Shown here one piece after another: positions 43,215-50,734 of a DNA stretch of 64,000 nt. The DNA is from SZUA-37 sp964472525 (lineage in GTDB: Bacteria > Pseudomonadota > Gammaproteobacteria > UBA6429 > Thiohalophilaceae). Below the pieces are notes generated by a model that saw nothing but the letters and a program-made list of their open reading frames with translations, made no database searches and was not told where the DNA came from. The stretch's first letter is position 1. The number at the start of each line of letters is the position of its first letter. The stretch covers positions 62,001 through 126,000 of the forward strand of contig CAYYLL010000002.1 in assembly GCA_964472525.1 (NCBI GenBank). The letters are read 5' to 3'. The translations under genes were made by a program, and so were the position numbers.

Positions 43215-44018
43215 TTGAAAGTTTGGGCAATCGCAAATCAGAAAGGTGGTGTCGCTAAAACGACAACGGTGGTAACGCTTGCCGGGCATCTGGTTAAGCG
43301 TGGTATGCGTTGTTTATTAATTGATCTGGATCCACATGGGTCGTTAACCTCTTATTTTAAGGAAGATCCGGATTCAATCGAAAAAAGTGTTTATAACCTG
43401 TTTCAAATGCATCAGTTTTCAATTAAACATGAAATTAATGACTTGATAAAACATTCTGAAATTGACGGTATCGATTTTATTCCAGCCTCTATTTCAATGG
43501 CAACATTAGACCGGCAATTAGGTACTCGGGAAGGTAAAGGTCTTGTTATTAAAAAAGTCGTTGAACTGCTTTGTGATGAATACGAATATATTTTGATTGA
43601 TTGCCCACCTGTTTTAGGTGTATTGATGGTGAACGCACTTGCAGCCTGTACGCATGTACTGGTTCCGGTGCAAACCGAGTTTCTGGCTTTAAAAGGTCTG
43701 GAACGAATGCATCATACTTTGAATATGATTATACAGGCGCGCCATCATGATGTGTCCTTTACCATCGTTCCTGTAATGTTTGACCGGCGTACACGCGCAT
43801 CAATAGACAGCCTGCGTAGCTTACGAGAAAAATATGTTGAGGAATTATGGCAGGGTGTTATCCCAGTTGATACGGCTTTTAGAACAGCCAGTCAGAAAGG
43901 CTTACCCTTGTCAACAATGCTACCATCCTCCCGAGGTGCTAAAGCCTACGCGGAGTTACTCGATAGTTTGCTGAATACCAATACACAACCTGATTTAAAG
44001 TTGGTGACGAATGAGTAA
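43215..44018 (+). CDS. parA: ParA-family ATPase for chemosensory array positioning
   Basis: From the TTG at 43215 the product is 268 residues starting MKVWAIANQKGG, as in Pseudomonas and Vibrio chemotaxis-cluster ParA proteins. An upstream frame runs back into motD, but this start aligns best. The deviant Walker A reads KGGVAKTTT, with Ala where Gly is usual. Walker A' (LIDLDPHGSLTSYF) and VQTEFLALKGLERM are typical. It positions chemosensory arrays at the cell pole with ParP. Its end overlaps parP by 8 bp. Confidence 0.9.
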   Translation: MKVWAIANQKGGVAKTTTVVTLAGHLVKRGMRCLLIDLDPHGSLTSYFKEDPDSIEKSVYNLFQMHQFSIKHEINDLIKHSEIDGIDFIPASISMATLDRQLGTREGKGLVIKKVVELLCDEYEYILIDCPPVLGVLMVNALAACTHVLVPVQTEFLALKGLERMHHTLNMIIQARHHDVSFTIVPVMFDRRTRASIDSLRSLREKYVEELWQGVIPVDTAFRTASQKGLPLSTMLPSSRGAKAYAELLDSLLNTNTQPDLKLVTNE

Positions 44019-44799
44019 CGATAATAATACTGTCGTTGATTCTAAAGTAGCCTTGTCTGTTTTCCTAGAGTCCTTATTAAAAGAAACGGAGTTACCAGAG
44101 GCGGTTACTCAGGTTGAGGTTGTTGAGGAAACAGTCCAAGTTGAAGTTATTGCTGAACCTGTTGTGAGTCTGGTTGTTGAAGACAAAATTCAGCCTGAGG
44201 TTATTGTTGTTCCTGAGGTGGAATTAACCCCGAAAATAATTCCTGTTAGTGATGAAATCGTTGAAACAACGCAAACACTTGATACGGTTATGGCGACTGA
44301 TGTTTCCGAGTCTGAGATGGTGGAAACTTTTGATATTCCAAAAGAACCATTTCAAGTCTTGCTGTTTAAAGTTGCAGGTTTAAGTCTTGCTGTACGTTTA
44401 ATTGAATTGAATGGTGTTGTGGAGTGGGATGAAACTAAAATAACCGAAATGCCTGGCCACTCTAATTTTTATTTAGGCTTGTTGCAGTATTTAGGCAAGA
44501 GTATCCCTATCATCGATACAGCAAAATTAGTCTTTCCAGCCGATAAACTTGTGTCACTTTCTGCCGATAAACCTTATGAGCGGGTAAAACGCATTGTGCT
44601 GATTGATGATAGCAAATGGGGGTTGGCCTGTGATGAGATTGATGAGGTGATTGAACTCGTGAGTGAAGCGGTAAAATGGCGAAAGGATCGAGCTAAACGC
44701 AAGTGGATGGCTGGTACGGTGATTGAACATATGTGTGCACTTATTGATGCAGTGGGTTTTGCTGAAATGTTGACCGATGGCTCTCACAACCGGAAATAA
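44011..44799 (+). CDS. CheW-domain protein, ParP-like
   Basis: The 262-residue protein has a Val/Glu-rich low-complexity N-terminal half (about 1-110) and a C-terminal CheW-like domain (FQVLLFKVAGLSLAVRLIEL). In Vibrio and Pseudomonas a gene of this form after parA encodes ParP, which links ParA to CheA arrays. The position, 8-bp overlap with parA and domain layout support the same role. It lacks signs of a receiver or kinase domain. Confidence 0.85.
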   Translation: MSNDNNTVVDSKVALSVFLESLLKETELPEAVTQVEVVEETVQVEVIAEPVVSLVVEDKIQPEVIVVPEVELTPKIIPVSDEIVETTQTLDTVMATDVSESEMVETFDIPKEPFQVLLFKVAGLSLAVRLIELNGVVEWDETKITEMPGHSNFYLGLLQYLGKSIPIIDTAKLVFPADKLVSLSADKPYERVKRIVLIDDSKWGLACDEIDEVIELVSEAVKWRKDRAKRKWMAGTVIEHMCALIDAVGFAEMLTDGSHNRK

Positions 44800-44840
44800 A
44801 TTGACGTAAGACATTGAACTTAATAGTAATTTACTAAGTT

Positions 44841-44856
44841 TGGCATAAATTATGCT
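44841..44856 (+). promoter_or_regulatory. candidate sigma54 promoter for cheW
   Basis: TGGCATAAATTATGCT keeps the GG-N10-GC spacing and the TGGCA half, but has ATGCT in place of TTGCA. It is also a palindrome (GCATAA-a-TTATGC), so a binding site is an alternative reading. It lies about 70 bp upstream of cheW in a 125-bp gap. Confidence 0.45.
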
Positions 44857-44924
44857 TTACTTTATTAAAGTCGTCCATTTAGACAATATTTTGACGGCTT
44901 TCAGGATAAAAGAGGGTAACAACA

Positions 44925-45401
44925 ATGAATCAGGCAGCAGAAAAGAATAACGACGAAATTATACAGTGGGTTACTTTCCGGCTGGATGATGAAAAATATG
45001 GCATTCGAGTGATGCAGGTGCAAGAAGTGCTGCGTATGACCGAAATTGCCCCCGTGCCGGGAGCGCCAGATTATGTACTGGGTATTATTAATTTACGTGG
45101 TAATGTAGTGACAGTGATTGATTCAAGGAAACGCTTTGGTTTAGCTGAGGCCGAAGTCGATGATTCGACGCGTATCGTTATTATTGAAGCCGATAAACAT
45201 GTGGTGGGTATTTTAGTTGACAGTGTTGCCGAAGTTGTCGATTTAAAAACCTCTGAGATTGATGCGGCTCCGAACGTAGGTAACGATGACAGCTCTAAAT
45301 ATATTCAGGGTGTTTCGAGTAAAGATAAAGAATTATTGATTTTAGTAGACGTGAATAAATTATTAACCGATGATGAATGGGATGACGTGGTTGCATTGTA
45401 A
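44925..45401 (+). CDS. cheW: chemotaxis coupling protein CheW
   Basis: The 158-residue protein is a single CheW domain (WVTFRLDDEKYGIRVMQVQEV, PGAPDYVLGIINLRGNVVTVID, GILVDSVAEVVDL). It bridges receptors and CheA. It has its own upstream region with a sigma54-like site, and an AGAGGGTAAC ribosome binding site. It is followed after 30 bp by a small protein gene and a DUF2802 gene. Confidence 0.96.
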   Translation: MNQAAEKNNDEIIQWVTFRLDDEKYGIRVMQVQEVLRMTEIAPVPGAPDYVLGIINLRGNVVTVIDSRKRFGLAEAEVDDSTRIVIIEADKHVVGILVDSVAEVVDLKTSEIDAAPNVGNDDSSKYIQGVSSKDKELLILVDVNKLLTDDEWDDVVAL

Positions 45402-45431
45402 TACTGTCAATTAGATGAGGGGTCGAATAAG

Positions 45432-45644
45432 ATGGCTGAAACAAGCACAACATTAACATCATCGATGACAGCATGGACGACAACATCGGCAGTTCATCCA
45501 ACACTGGATGCGAAACAGTCACCAAAACGGCAGCAAAAAAAAGATAATCAACAAAAACATGATCAGTCAGAAGATGTAAAGAAAAATCTAAAAAAGAAGC
45601 CACCTGATAGTGGTATAAATTCACATATAGATGAGTACGCGTAA
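45432..45644 (+). CDS. small uncharacterised protein in the chemotaxis cluster
   Basis: I do not recognise this 70-residue protein. It is Thr/Ser-rich at the start, strongly basic and Gln/Lys-rich in the middle (KRQQKKDNQQKHDQ), and ends GINSHIDEYA. There is no signal or membrane helix. GAGGGG lies 9 nt before the ATG. The stop is one base before the next gene's ATG, and the gene is co-oriented with cheW, so I treat it as real. It may be a disordered flagellar accessory protein. Confidence 0.6.
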   Translation: MAETSTTLTSSMTAWTTTSAVHPTLDAKQSPKRQQKKDNQQKHDQSEDVKKNLKKKPPDSGINSHIDEYA

Positions 45645-45645
45645 T

Positions 45646-46068
45646 ATGGATAATATACAATTAATTACAGATAATTTAGATAAAAGTGCATTACCTCTTT
45701 TTGTTTTTATCGGGAATATTGTGTTTTTACTGGTAACGGCTGTTTTATTACAACGTATGACACAAAAATTAAGACGTGAATATTCTCAAGTTAAAGTGAT
45801 GCGTGAAGACTTAAAAGCGTTTTCAGTGGCCGCTATTGGAATGGGCAAACGAGTGTTACAACTTGAACACCGACAACGACATGCTGTTGAAAACATACAA
45901 ACAAAAAAAGTAGTGAGTTATGTTGAGCCAGCTAATCAATCTTATGACGAAGCTGCACATATGGCACGACAGGGGAAAAATGTTGAGTCTATTATGCACC
46001 AGTGTGGCTTAAGTCATTCTGAGGCCGAACTTATCTTCTTAATGAATCGCCTTGATAAAGCCGGTTAA
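45646..46068 (+). CDS. DUF2802 membrane-anchored protein
   Basis: The 140-residue protein has one N-terminal membrane helix (about 15-35), a coiled coil (about 36-90; MTQKLRREYSQVKVMREDLKAF) and a C-terminal helix pair with QCGLSHSEAELIFLM, the DUF2802 hallmark. Genes of this family typically follow cheW in polar-flagellated gammaproteobacteria; the function is unknown. An ATG at 45631 would add five residues, but 45646 sits right after the preceding stop codon. Its end overlaps the convergent FlhB-like gene by 4 bp. Confidence 0.85.
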   Translation: MDNIQLITDNLDKSALPLFVFIGNIVFLLVTAVLLQRMTQKLRREYSQVKVMREDLKAFSVAAIGMGKRVLQLEHRQRHAVENIQTKKVVSYVEPANQSYDEAAHMARQGKNVESIMHQCGLSHSEAELIFLMNRLDKAG

Positions 46069-46361
46069 ATATTACCGTTTGGCTCAAATCCTTTGGGGCG
46101 TTTACCTTTTAACATATAAGTGAACGCAATAATCTCTGCAACGGCTAGGTAAAGTTCCTGTGGAATTTGTTCACCCAATTCCAGTGTTGACAATAATTGC
46201 ACCAGTTCATTATTTTCTTCTAACGGCACATCATGTTGTTTTGCGATAGCGATAATTTGTTCTGCCAGCTCACCTGCACCTTTTGCGGTTACTTGTGGAG
46301 CTGTGTCACCATCATAATGTAATGCGACGGCGATAGAGGGTGGGATTAAATCTTTATTCAT
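46065..46361 (-). CDS. FlhB C-terminal-domain-like protein
   Basis: The 98-residue soluble protein matches the cytoplasmic C-terminal domain of FlhB (SIAVALHYDGDTAPQVTAKGAGELAEQIIAIA...ELYLAVAEIIAFTYML). It lacks the membrane part and the NPxH cleavage motif, which is a known free-standing form in bacteria with polar flagella. It is co-transcribed with fliK (ATGA overlap), so it may take part in hook-length or export-specificity control. Confidence 0.9.
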   Translation of the reverse strand: MNKDLIPPSIAVALHYDGDTAPQVTAKGAGELAEQIIAIAKQHDVPLEENNELVQLLSTLELGEQIPQELYLAVAEIIAFTYMLKGKRPKGFEPNGNI

Positions 46362-47650
46362 GTCGTTTCATCTATAAGCTGTATATCCGGATAGTTTATT
46401 TTTTCAGGTGCTTTGTCGCAGCGGCAGTTTAAGTGACCTGTTTCTAATCCTGCTTTATCAAATTGTTTTGTTAACAGGTTAAAATGTTCAGAAAATAACG
46501 TGGATACTCGCCTGTTTTCAGTCCAGAAGTTCACTGAAACTTGACTACCCTGTAAGGTGATATGAGCTTGTATGGCCCCCAGTTCTTTAATATCGAATTT
46601 CAGAATCACTTTCCAAGGAGTGAGGTAATTTTTATTTTTAGTGTTGGTATTATCCTGTTCAATATAAATTTGCATATGATCAAGTGCTGTATTGGTTCTA
46701 ACGGGTAATTCAAATAACCATGCCGGTTTATTCTGGTCGGTCGTTTGTGCATGTTGTAGCTGTAAGGTTTGTATGCGGGCAATAACACCGTCAGTCTGGT
46801 TTAATAATTTATCAACAAATTGCTTCTGCGTGAGTAAAGTTGTTTTTATATTTAATGACTCTTGCTTTGTTACGGCTGACGGTTGTATTTTTTGTTGGGT
46901 ATGAATGACGGGTTCTATGTGCTTTTTATCTAAAGCTACATGTTCTTTGGGTATGCTTAGTTTATTAGTGGAGTGGCTTTCGACCTGTAAATTCCTTAAT
47001 TGTTCAGCTAGACGTAATAATGCAATTTTTAGGTCATTATTGGGAAAGGTGTATTGTTGGGTTGTATGCTTTAACTGTTGTGCAAGCAGGTGTTCAGTAA
47101 ATAGACCTGATTTTCGTAATATTTCAGGCAATATTTGTGCTTCTTTATAGGCCTCCATTGGTGGCAAGGACTGTGAAAAACGATGGATGACCTCCTTCAG
47201 TGCCGGAGAGTTCTCCATAAAACTATTTGTCGTGAGTAATTGTATATTTTCCAATAAACCTTTTATGGACTGCTGTAGCGGCATTATTTGCCTTAGTGTT
47301 GAGTTAATAGCAGATTGTGGTGCGGTTGGTTGATTGAGTATTTTTAATTGTAGCAGGGGCTCGGTTGAGGTGATTTGAGCTTTTAATTGCTGACCAATTT
47401 GCAATAGTTCTTTGTCCGTTGTGTGAACGCGCAGCTCGCTGCCAATAATATCAAGAATAGCTTCTGATGATGTTATCTTTATCACCAATAGCTCAATTTG
47501 TTGACCTATTTTAATGGGGTCATTATTGGCTAATTTGAAGTTACCTAAATCAGGTTGTGGGGTTGTCTGATTTTGCGATGTACCCGTTTGTCGGGTAATG
47601 GAAGGCGTGCCACCATTAAACAAAGGAGAATCAGGTTTTTTTATATCCAT
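46358..47650 (-). CDS. fliK: flagellar hook-length control protein FliK
   Basis: FliK measures hook length and triggers the FlhB switch. From the ATG at 47650 the product is 430 residues: a long Gln/Thr-rich, mostly disordered N-terminal ruler region and a C-terminal Flg_hook domain (about 330-425; PWKVILKFDIKELGAIQAHITLQ cut short here, then VSVNFWTENRR). A TTG four codons upstream (47662) is the alternative. Similarity is confined to the C-terminal domain, as usual for the family. It is followed by the FlhB-tail gene with a 4-bp overlap and converges on the cheW cluster. Confidence 0.85.
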   Translation of the reverse strand: MDIKKPDSPLFNGGTPSITRQTGTSQNQTTPQPDLGNFKLANNDPIKIGQQIELLVIKITSSEAILDIIGSELRVHTTDKELLQIGQQLKAQITSTEPLLQLKILNQPTAPQSAINSTLRQIMPLQQSIKGLLENIQLLTTNSFMENSPALKEVIHRFSQSLPPMEAYKEAQILPEILRKSGLFTEHLLAQQLKHTTQQYTFPNNDLKIALLRLAEQLRNLQVESHSTNKLSIPKEHVALDKKHIEPVIHTQQKIQPSAVTKQESLNIKTTLLTQKQFVDKLLNQTDGVIARIQTLQLQHAQTTDQNKPAWLFELPVRTNTALDHMQIYIEQDNTNTKNKNYLTPWKVILKFDIKELGAIQAHITLQGSQVSVNFWTENRRVSTLFSEHFNLLTKQFDKAGLETGHLNCRCDKAPEKINYPDIQLIDETT

Positions 47651-47708
47651 TATTGCTACCAATAATATTTCCGCGTAGGGGTTATTACTGATAATTAGCG
47701 TCCAAAAG

Positions 47709-47735
47709 TCAAGAAATTATAGGATTGGCCGACTA
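47709..47735 (+). promoter_or_regulatory. candidate sigma28 promoter for the GYF-pentapeptide gene
   Basis: TCAAGAAA-N11-GCCGACTA matches the FliA consensus at five of eight and six of eight positions with the exact spacer. It lies 32 bp before the ATG at 47768 and beside the flagellar cluster. Confidence 0.4.
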
Positions 47736-47767
47736 TAAATAAGGAATAGATAAGAGAAATAGGCTAA

Positions 47768-48715
47768 ATGTCTGACGATTCTGAAAAAAATGAACAACAA
47801 CAGGAAGTGAAGGAGATACCTTCACCAGAAAACCACCATGTCTGGTATTTGCGTAAGAAGGGTAAGATCACTGGGCCATTTCCGGTTGGGCAAATATCAC
47901 AATTATTAATTGTAGGGCGATTGAGTGTTGATGACGAAGTGAGTCATGACAAAGATGAATGGTTTACTATCCAGTCTATTCCTGCACTTATTCCTGAGGT
48001 ATTAGCTGAAACCGATGAAGGCAAGCAGTCCGAACGTCTGGCGGCCGCACGGCGTTGGGCCGATGAACGCCGTGAAGAACGTCGGGAAGACAGCTCTAAA
48101 GCACCCAGTCGGACATCCGATGGACGCCGTCACCATGAGTTAAATCAGGAGCTTGAATATCGTCAGCATCGAGAGTCTATATATAAACAATTTCGTGAAA
48201 AGCCGAAGATGGCCATTGCCAAACTGGTACTATTTACAGGTTTTGTCGTAGCGATACTTTGGGGTTCATTTAATTATTCACCGCTTACTATTATTGATGA
48301 GCCCGATTGCACCGCACAACCCAGAAAAGGAGTGAACTGGCGTAATTGTAATAAGGCAGATTTGGTTGCGATACGTGCAAACATGAGTGAATCAAATTTA
48401 CATTCGGTTATTCTTCGCAATGCAAATTTGTTTGCCAGTAATTTTTCAAAAACACGAATGGATTATAGTGATTTAAGTGGGAGTAATTTAAGTTTTGCAA
48501 TATTTAAAGAAGCAAATCTAAAAGGTGCCAATTTTAAGAAATCGGATTTACGACGAGCTGATTTTACAAAGGCTAATTTAAGTTATACGGACTTTAGCAA
48601 TGCAAGTATTGGTGATGCTATTTTTACTGGAGCTGATTTGAGTCATGCTATCTGGATTGATGGTCAGGAATGTCAACAGGGTTCCATTGGCCAATGTAAT
48701 AAAAATACCAGTTAA
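47768..48715 (+). CDS. membrane protein with GYF_2 domain and pentapeptide repeats
   Basis: The 315-residue protein combines an N-terminal GYF_2-like domain (about 25-80; VWYLRKKGKITGPFPVGQI), a highly charged Arg/Glu segment (about 90-150), one membrane helix (about 157-175) and a C-terminal pentapeptide-repeat helix of about 16 units (ANLFASNFSKTRMDYSDLSG). The repeat part would be outside the cytoplasm if the membrane helix has N-in topology. GYF_2 domains bind proline-rich peptides. I do not know this fusion as a characterised protein. A sigma28-like promoter upstream hints at the flagellar regulon. Confidence 0.8.
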   Translation: MSDDSEKNEQQQEVKEIPSPENHHVWYLRKKGKITGPFPVGQISQLLIVGRLSVDDEVSHDKDEWFTIQSIPALIPEVLAETDEGKQSERLAAARRWADERREERREDSSKAPSRTSDGRRHHELNQELEYRQHRESIYKQFREKPKMAIAKLVLFTGFVVAILWGSFNYSPLTIIDEPDCTAQPRKGVNWRNCNKADLVAIRANMSESNLHSVILRNANLFASNFSKTRMDYSDLSGSNLSFAIFKEANLKGANFKKSDLRRADFTKANLSYTDFSNASIGDAIFTGADLSHAIWIDGQECQQGSIGQCNKNTS

Positions 48716-48798
48716 TATAAGCTAATATAAATTAGTATTCTAATACACTAATCGCTATGATAGATGCTTAAAATCTAATTTGAGACGCGTTGGTAAAT

Positions 48799-49347
48799 AT
48801 GGTAATTACAAAAATTGGTATTGTTACGGTGTCAGATCGTGCCAGTCGTGGTGAATATAGCGATCGTGGTGGGCCTGCTATTGAAGCATGGTTAAATACT
48901 ACTTTAGCATCAGAGTATGAACCGGTTAAACGTTTAGTACCTGATGAGCAGGATCAAATTGAAGCTGTTTTAACGGAATTAGCTGACACACATGCTTGTT
49001 GTTTGATTGTTACCACAGGTGGAACCGGGCCCGCTAAACGTGACATCACGCCAGAGGCAACCCTAGCCATTGCCGATAAAGTTATGGATGGCTTTGGGGA
49101 ACTGATGCGGAGTGTTTCTTTAAAAGTGGTGCCAACGGCTATCTTGTCAAGACAAACAGCGGTTATTCGGGGCTCATCACTTATTATTAATTTACCGGGT
49201 AATCCATCTGCTATTTCAGATTGTCTAAGTGCTGTTTTCCCTGCTGTGCCAACGTGTATTCGTTTACTGGAAGGTCCCGAACTTAAAATAAAAGAGCCTA
49301 AAATAAAGCAAACAACGACAGCCAGCTTTAGTCCCAATATAAAATGA
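48799..49347 (+). CDS. mogA: molybdopterin adenylyltransferase MogA
   Basis: MogA adenylates molybdopterin before molybdate insertion. From the ATG at 48799 the product is 182 residues with the MoCF_biosynth fold: IGIVTVSDRASRGEYSDRGGPAI at the N-terminus (cut here), VTTGGTGPAKRDITPEAT as the nucleotide-binding motif, and NLPGNPSAISDCL. A TTG at 48790 is an alternative start. Its stop overlaps prmB by 4 bp. It implies at least one molybdoenzyme outside this window. Confidence 0.93.
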   Translation: MVITKIGIVTVSDRASRGEYSDRGGPAIEAWLNTTLASEYEPVKRLVPDEQDQIEAVLTELADTHACCLIVTTGGTGPAKRDITPEATLAIADKVMDGFGELMRSVSLKVVPTAILSRQTAVIRGSSLIINLPGNPSAISDCLSAVFPAVPTCIRLLEGPELKIKEPKIKQTTTASFSPNIK

Positions 49348-50306
49348 GTTCCTTTGATATTCCTGATGAACAGCTCACCTTACGAGATGTTATTATTTGG
49401 GCAGAAGATTTATTTAAAAAAAATAATCTTTATTTTGGTCATGGAACGGATAATGCGTTAGATGAAGCGGCTTACTTGCTCTCTTATTGTGCAGAAAAAC
49501 CGGTTGATTTTAATGATAATGATTTAACATATGTACTCACGGGCAAGCAACGAGAAAAAGCAAAAAAAGTGCTTGAGCAACGTATTGTTGATAAAATACC
49601 GGCTGCCTATATTACCGGCACTGCTTATTTCTTTGGTCTAGCGTTTGAGGTTAATGATAATGTGTTAATTCCACGTTCACCCATTGCGGAGTTAATTGGC
49701 GAACAATTCTTTCCATGGTTTGATTATGCAGAATGGTCAAACAAAAATAAAAACAATACTTTAAATATTCTGGACATGTGTACTGGGAGTGGTTGCATTG
49801 CGATTGCATGTGCAATGGCTTTTGAACATGCACAAGTAGATGCGGTGGATATCTCCTCACTGGCCTTAGACGTGGCCAACCGAAATATTAATAAGCATGA
49901 TATATCTGAGCGAATTACAACACACCAGTCTGATATGTTTGTTAGTTTACCTCAAAAAAAATATAACATTATTGTAAGTAATCCGCCCTATGTTACCCAG
50001 AATGAGATTGACCATTTACCCGATGAATATCACAAAGAACCAAGTCTGGGTCTCTATGCTGCAAACAAGGGTTTGCAGTTCGCAGTAACACTTTTACAAC
50101 AAGCTTTTTATTATTTAGCAGATGATGGACTTATTGTTATCGAAGTAGGAAATAGCGCTCAAGCTCTACAAACTCTTTTCCCGCAAGTTCCCTTTACTTG
50201 GTTAGAGTTTGAAATGGGCGGTGAGGGTGTTTTTGTGCTTGATGCTACGCAAATAAGGCAATATCATGCGCAACTACAAAATACGAATATAATAGGTGAA
50301 TCATGA
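49344..50306 (+). CDS. prmB: ribosomal protein L3 N5-glutamine methyltransferase PrmB
   Basis: PrmB methylates a glutamine of ribosomal protein L3. The 320-residue product has an N-terminal helical domain and a class I SAM methyltransferase core with LDMCTGSGCIAIA and the catalytic NPPY at about residue 213. The N-terminal domain with TLRDVIIWAEDLF is PrmB-like rather than PrmC/HemK-like. It overlaps mogA and the following small gene by 4 bp each, a coupled three-gene unit. Confidence 0.93.
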   Translation: MSSFDIPDEQLTLRDVIIWAEDLFKKNNLYFGHGTDNALDEAAYLLSYCAEKPVDFNDNDLTYVLTGKQREKAKKVLEQRIVDKIPAAYITGTAYFFGLAFEVNDNVLIPRSPIAELIGEQFFPWFDYAEWSNKNKNNTLNILDMCTGSGCIAIACAMAFEHAQVDAVDISSLALDVANRNINKHDISERITTHQSDMFVSLPQKKYNIIVSNPPYVTQNEIDHLPDEYHKEPSLGLYAANKGLQFAVTLLQQAFYYLADDGLIVIEVGNSAQALQTLFPQVPFTWLEFEMGGEGVFVLDATQIRQYHAQLQNTNIIGES

Positions 50307-50617
50307 ATATTAAACGTCCGCAGACAATGGAAGAATATATTGAATTAGTCGATCAGGCTGTTTTTGAAGCATCGGATTTACGTGCATCCATTGAGTACGA
50401 TGGGGAATTTATGGAAGGTGTATCTGGTTTTGTGGCTGAGTTGGAAAAGGAGCTTAATACATTGCTTACGTCACTCAAAGACGGAAGCTATTCTTTTTCT
50501 GAAAAAGATTTACCTTTTATGTCTCTAGTAAATAGTGTGAATGATATGTTATTACCATTTAAACATTTATTACGACAAATTAATAATACCCATACCCTTG
50601 GATTTGAAAATAAGTAA
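50303..50617 (+). CDS. conserved-looking small protein downstream of prmB, function unknown
   Basis: I do not recognise this 104-residue acidic, all-helical protein (MEEYIELVDQAVFEASDLRA...YDGEFMEGVSGFVAELEKEL). It has no signal or membrane helix. Its ATG overlaps the prmB stop (ATGA), the same coupling as between mogA and prmB, which supports it being a real, co-translated gene. Confidence 0.7.
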   Translation: MNIKRPQTMEEYIELVDQAVFEASDLRASIEYDGEFMEGVSGFVAELEKELNTLLTSLKDGSYSFSEKDLPFMSLVNSVNDMLLPFKHLLRQINNTHTLGFENK

Positions 50618-50734
50618 AATCTGGTTCCCACGTCCGCTTGCGGCTGGCACAAACCAATGGGGTTTCCAAAGGGGTACATACTCCGTTGACGATATATAAT
50701 GGATTATATTATCTTGCTGTATTTTTTAAGTAGA

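Noticed and set aside
44841..44856. sigma28 promoter before cheW
   Set aside because: TAAAGTCG occurs near 44869 but no GCCGATAA-like box follows at the right distance. The sigma54-like reading of 44841-44856 was kept instead, at low confidence.
50618..50734. Repeat-like intergenic element with short hairpins (CCGC-tt-GCGG, AAACC-N6-GGTTT)
   Set aside because: Stems are only 4-5 bp, no copy was seen elsewhere in the window and there is no T-run. It cannot be distinguished from chance.
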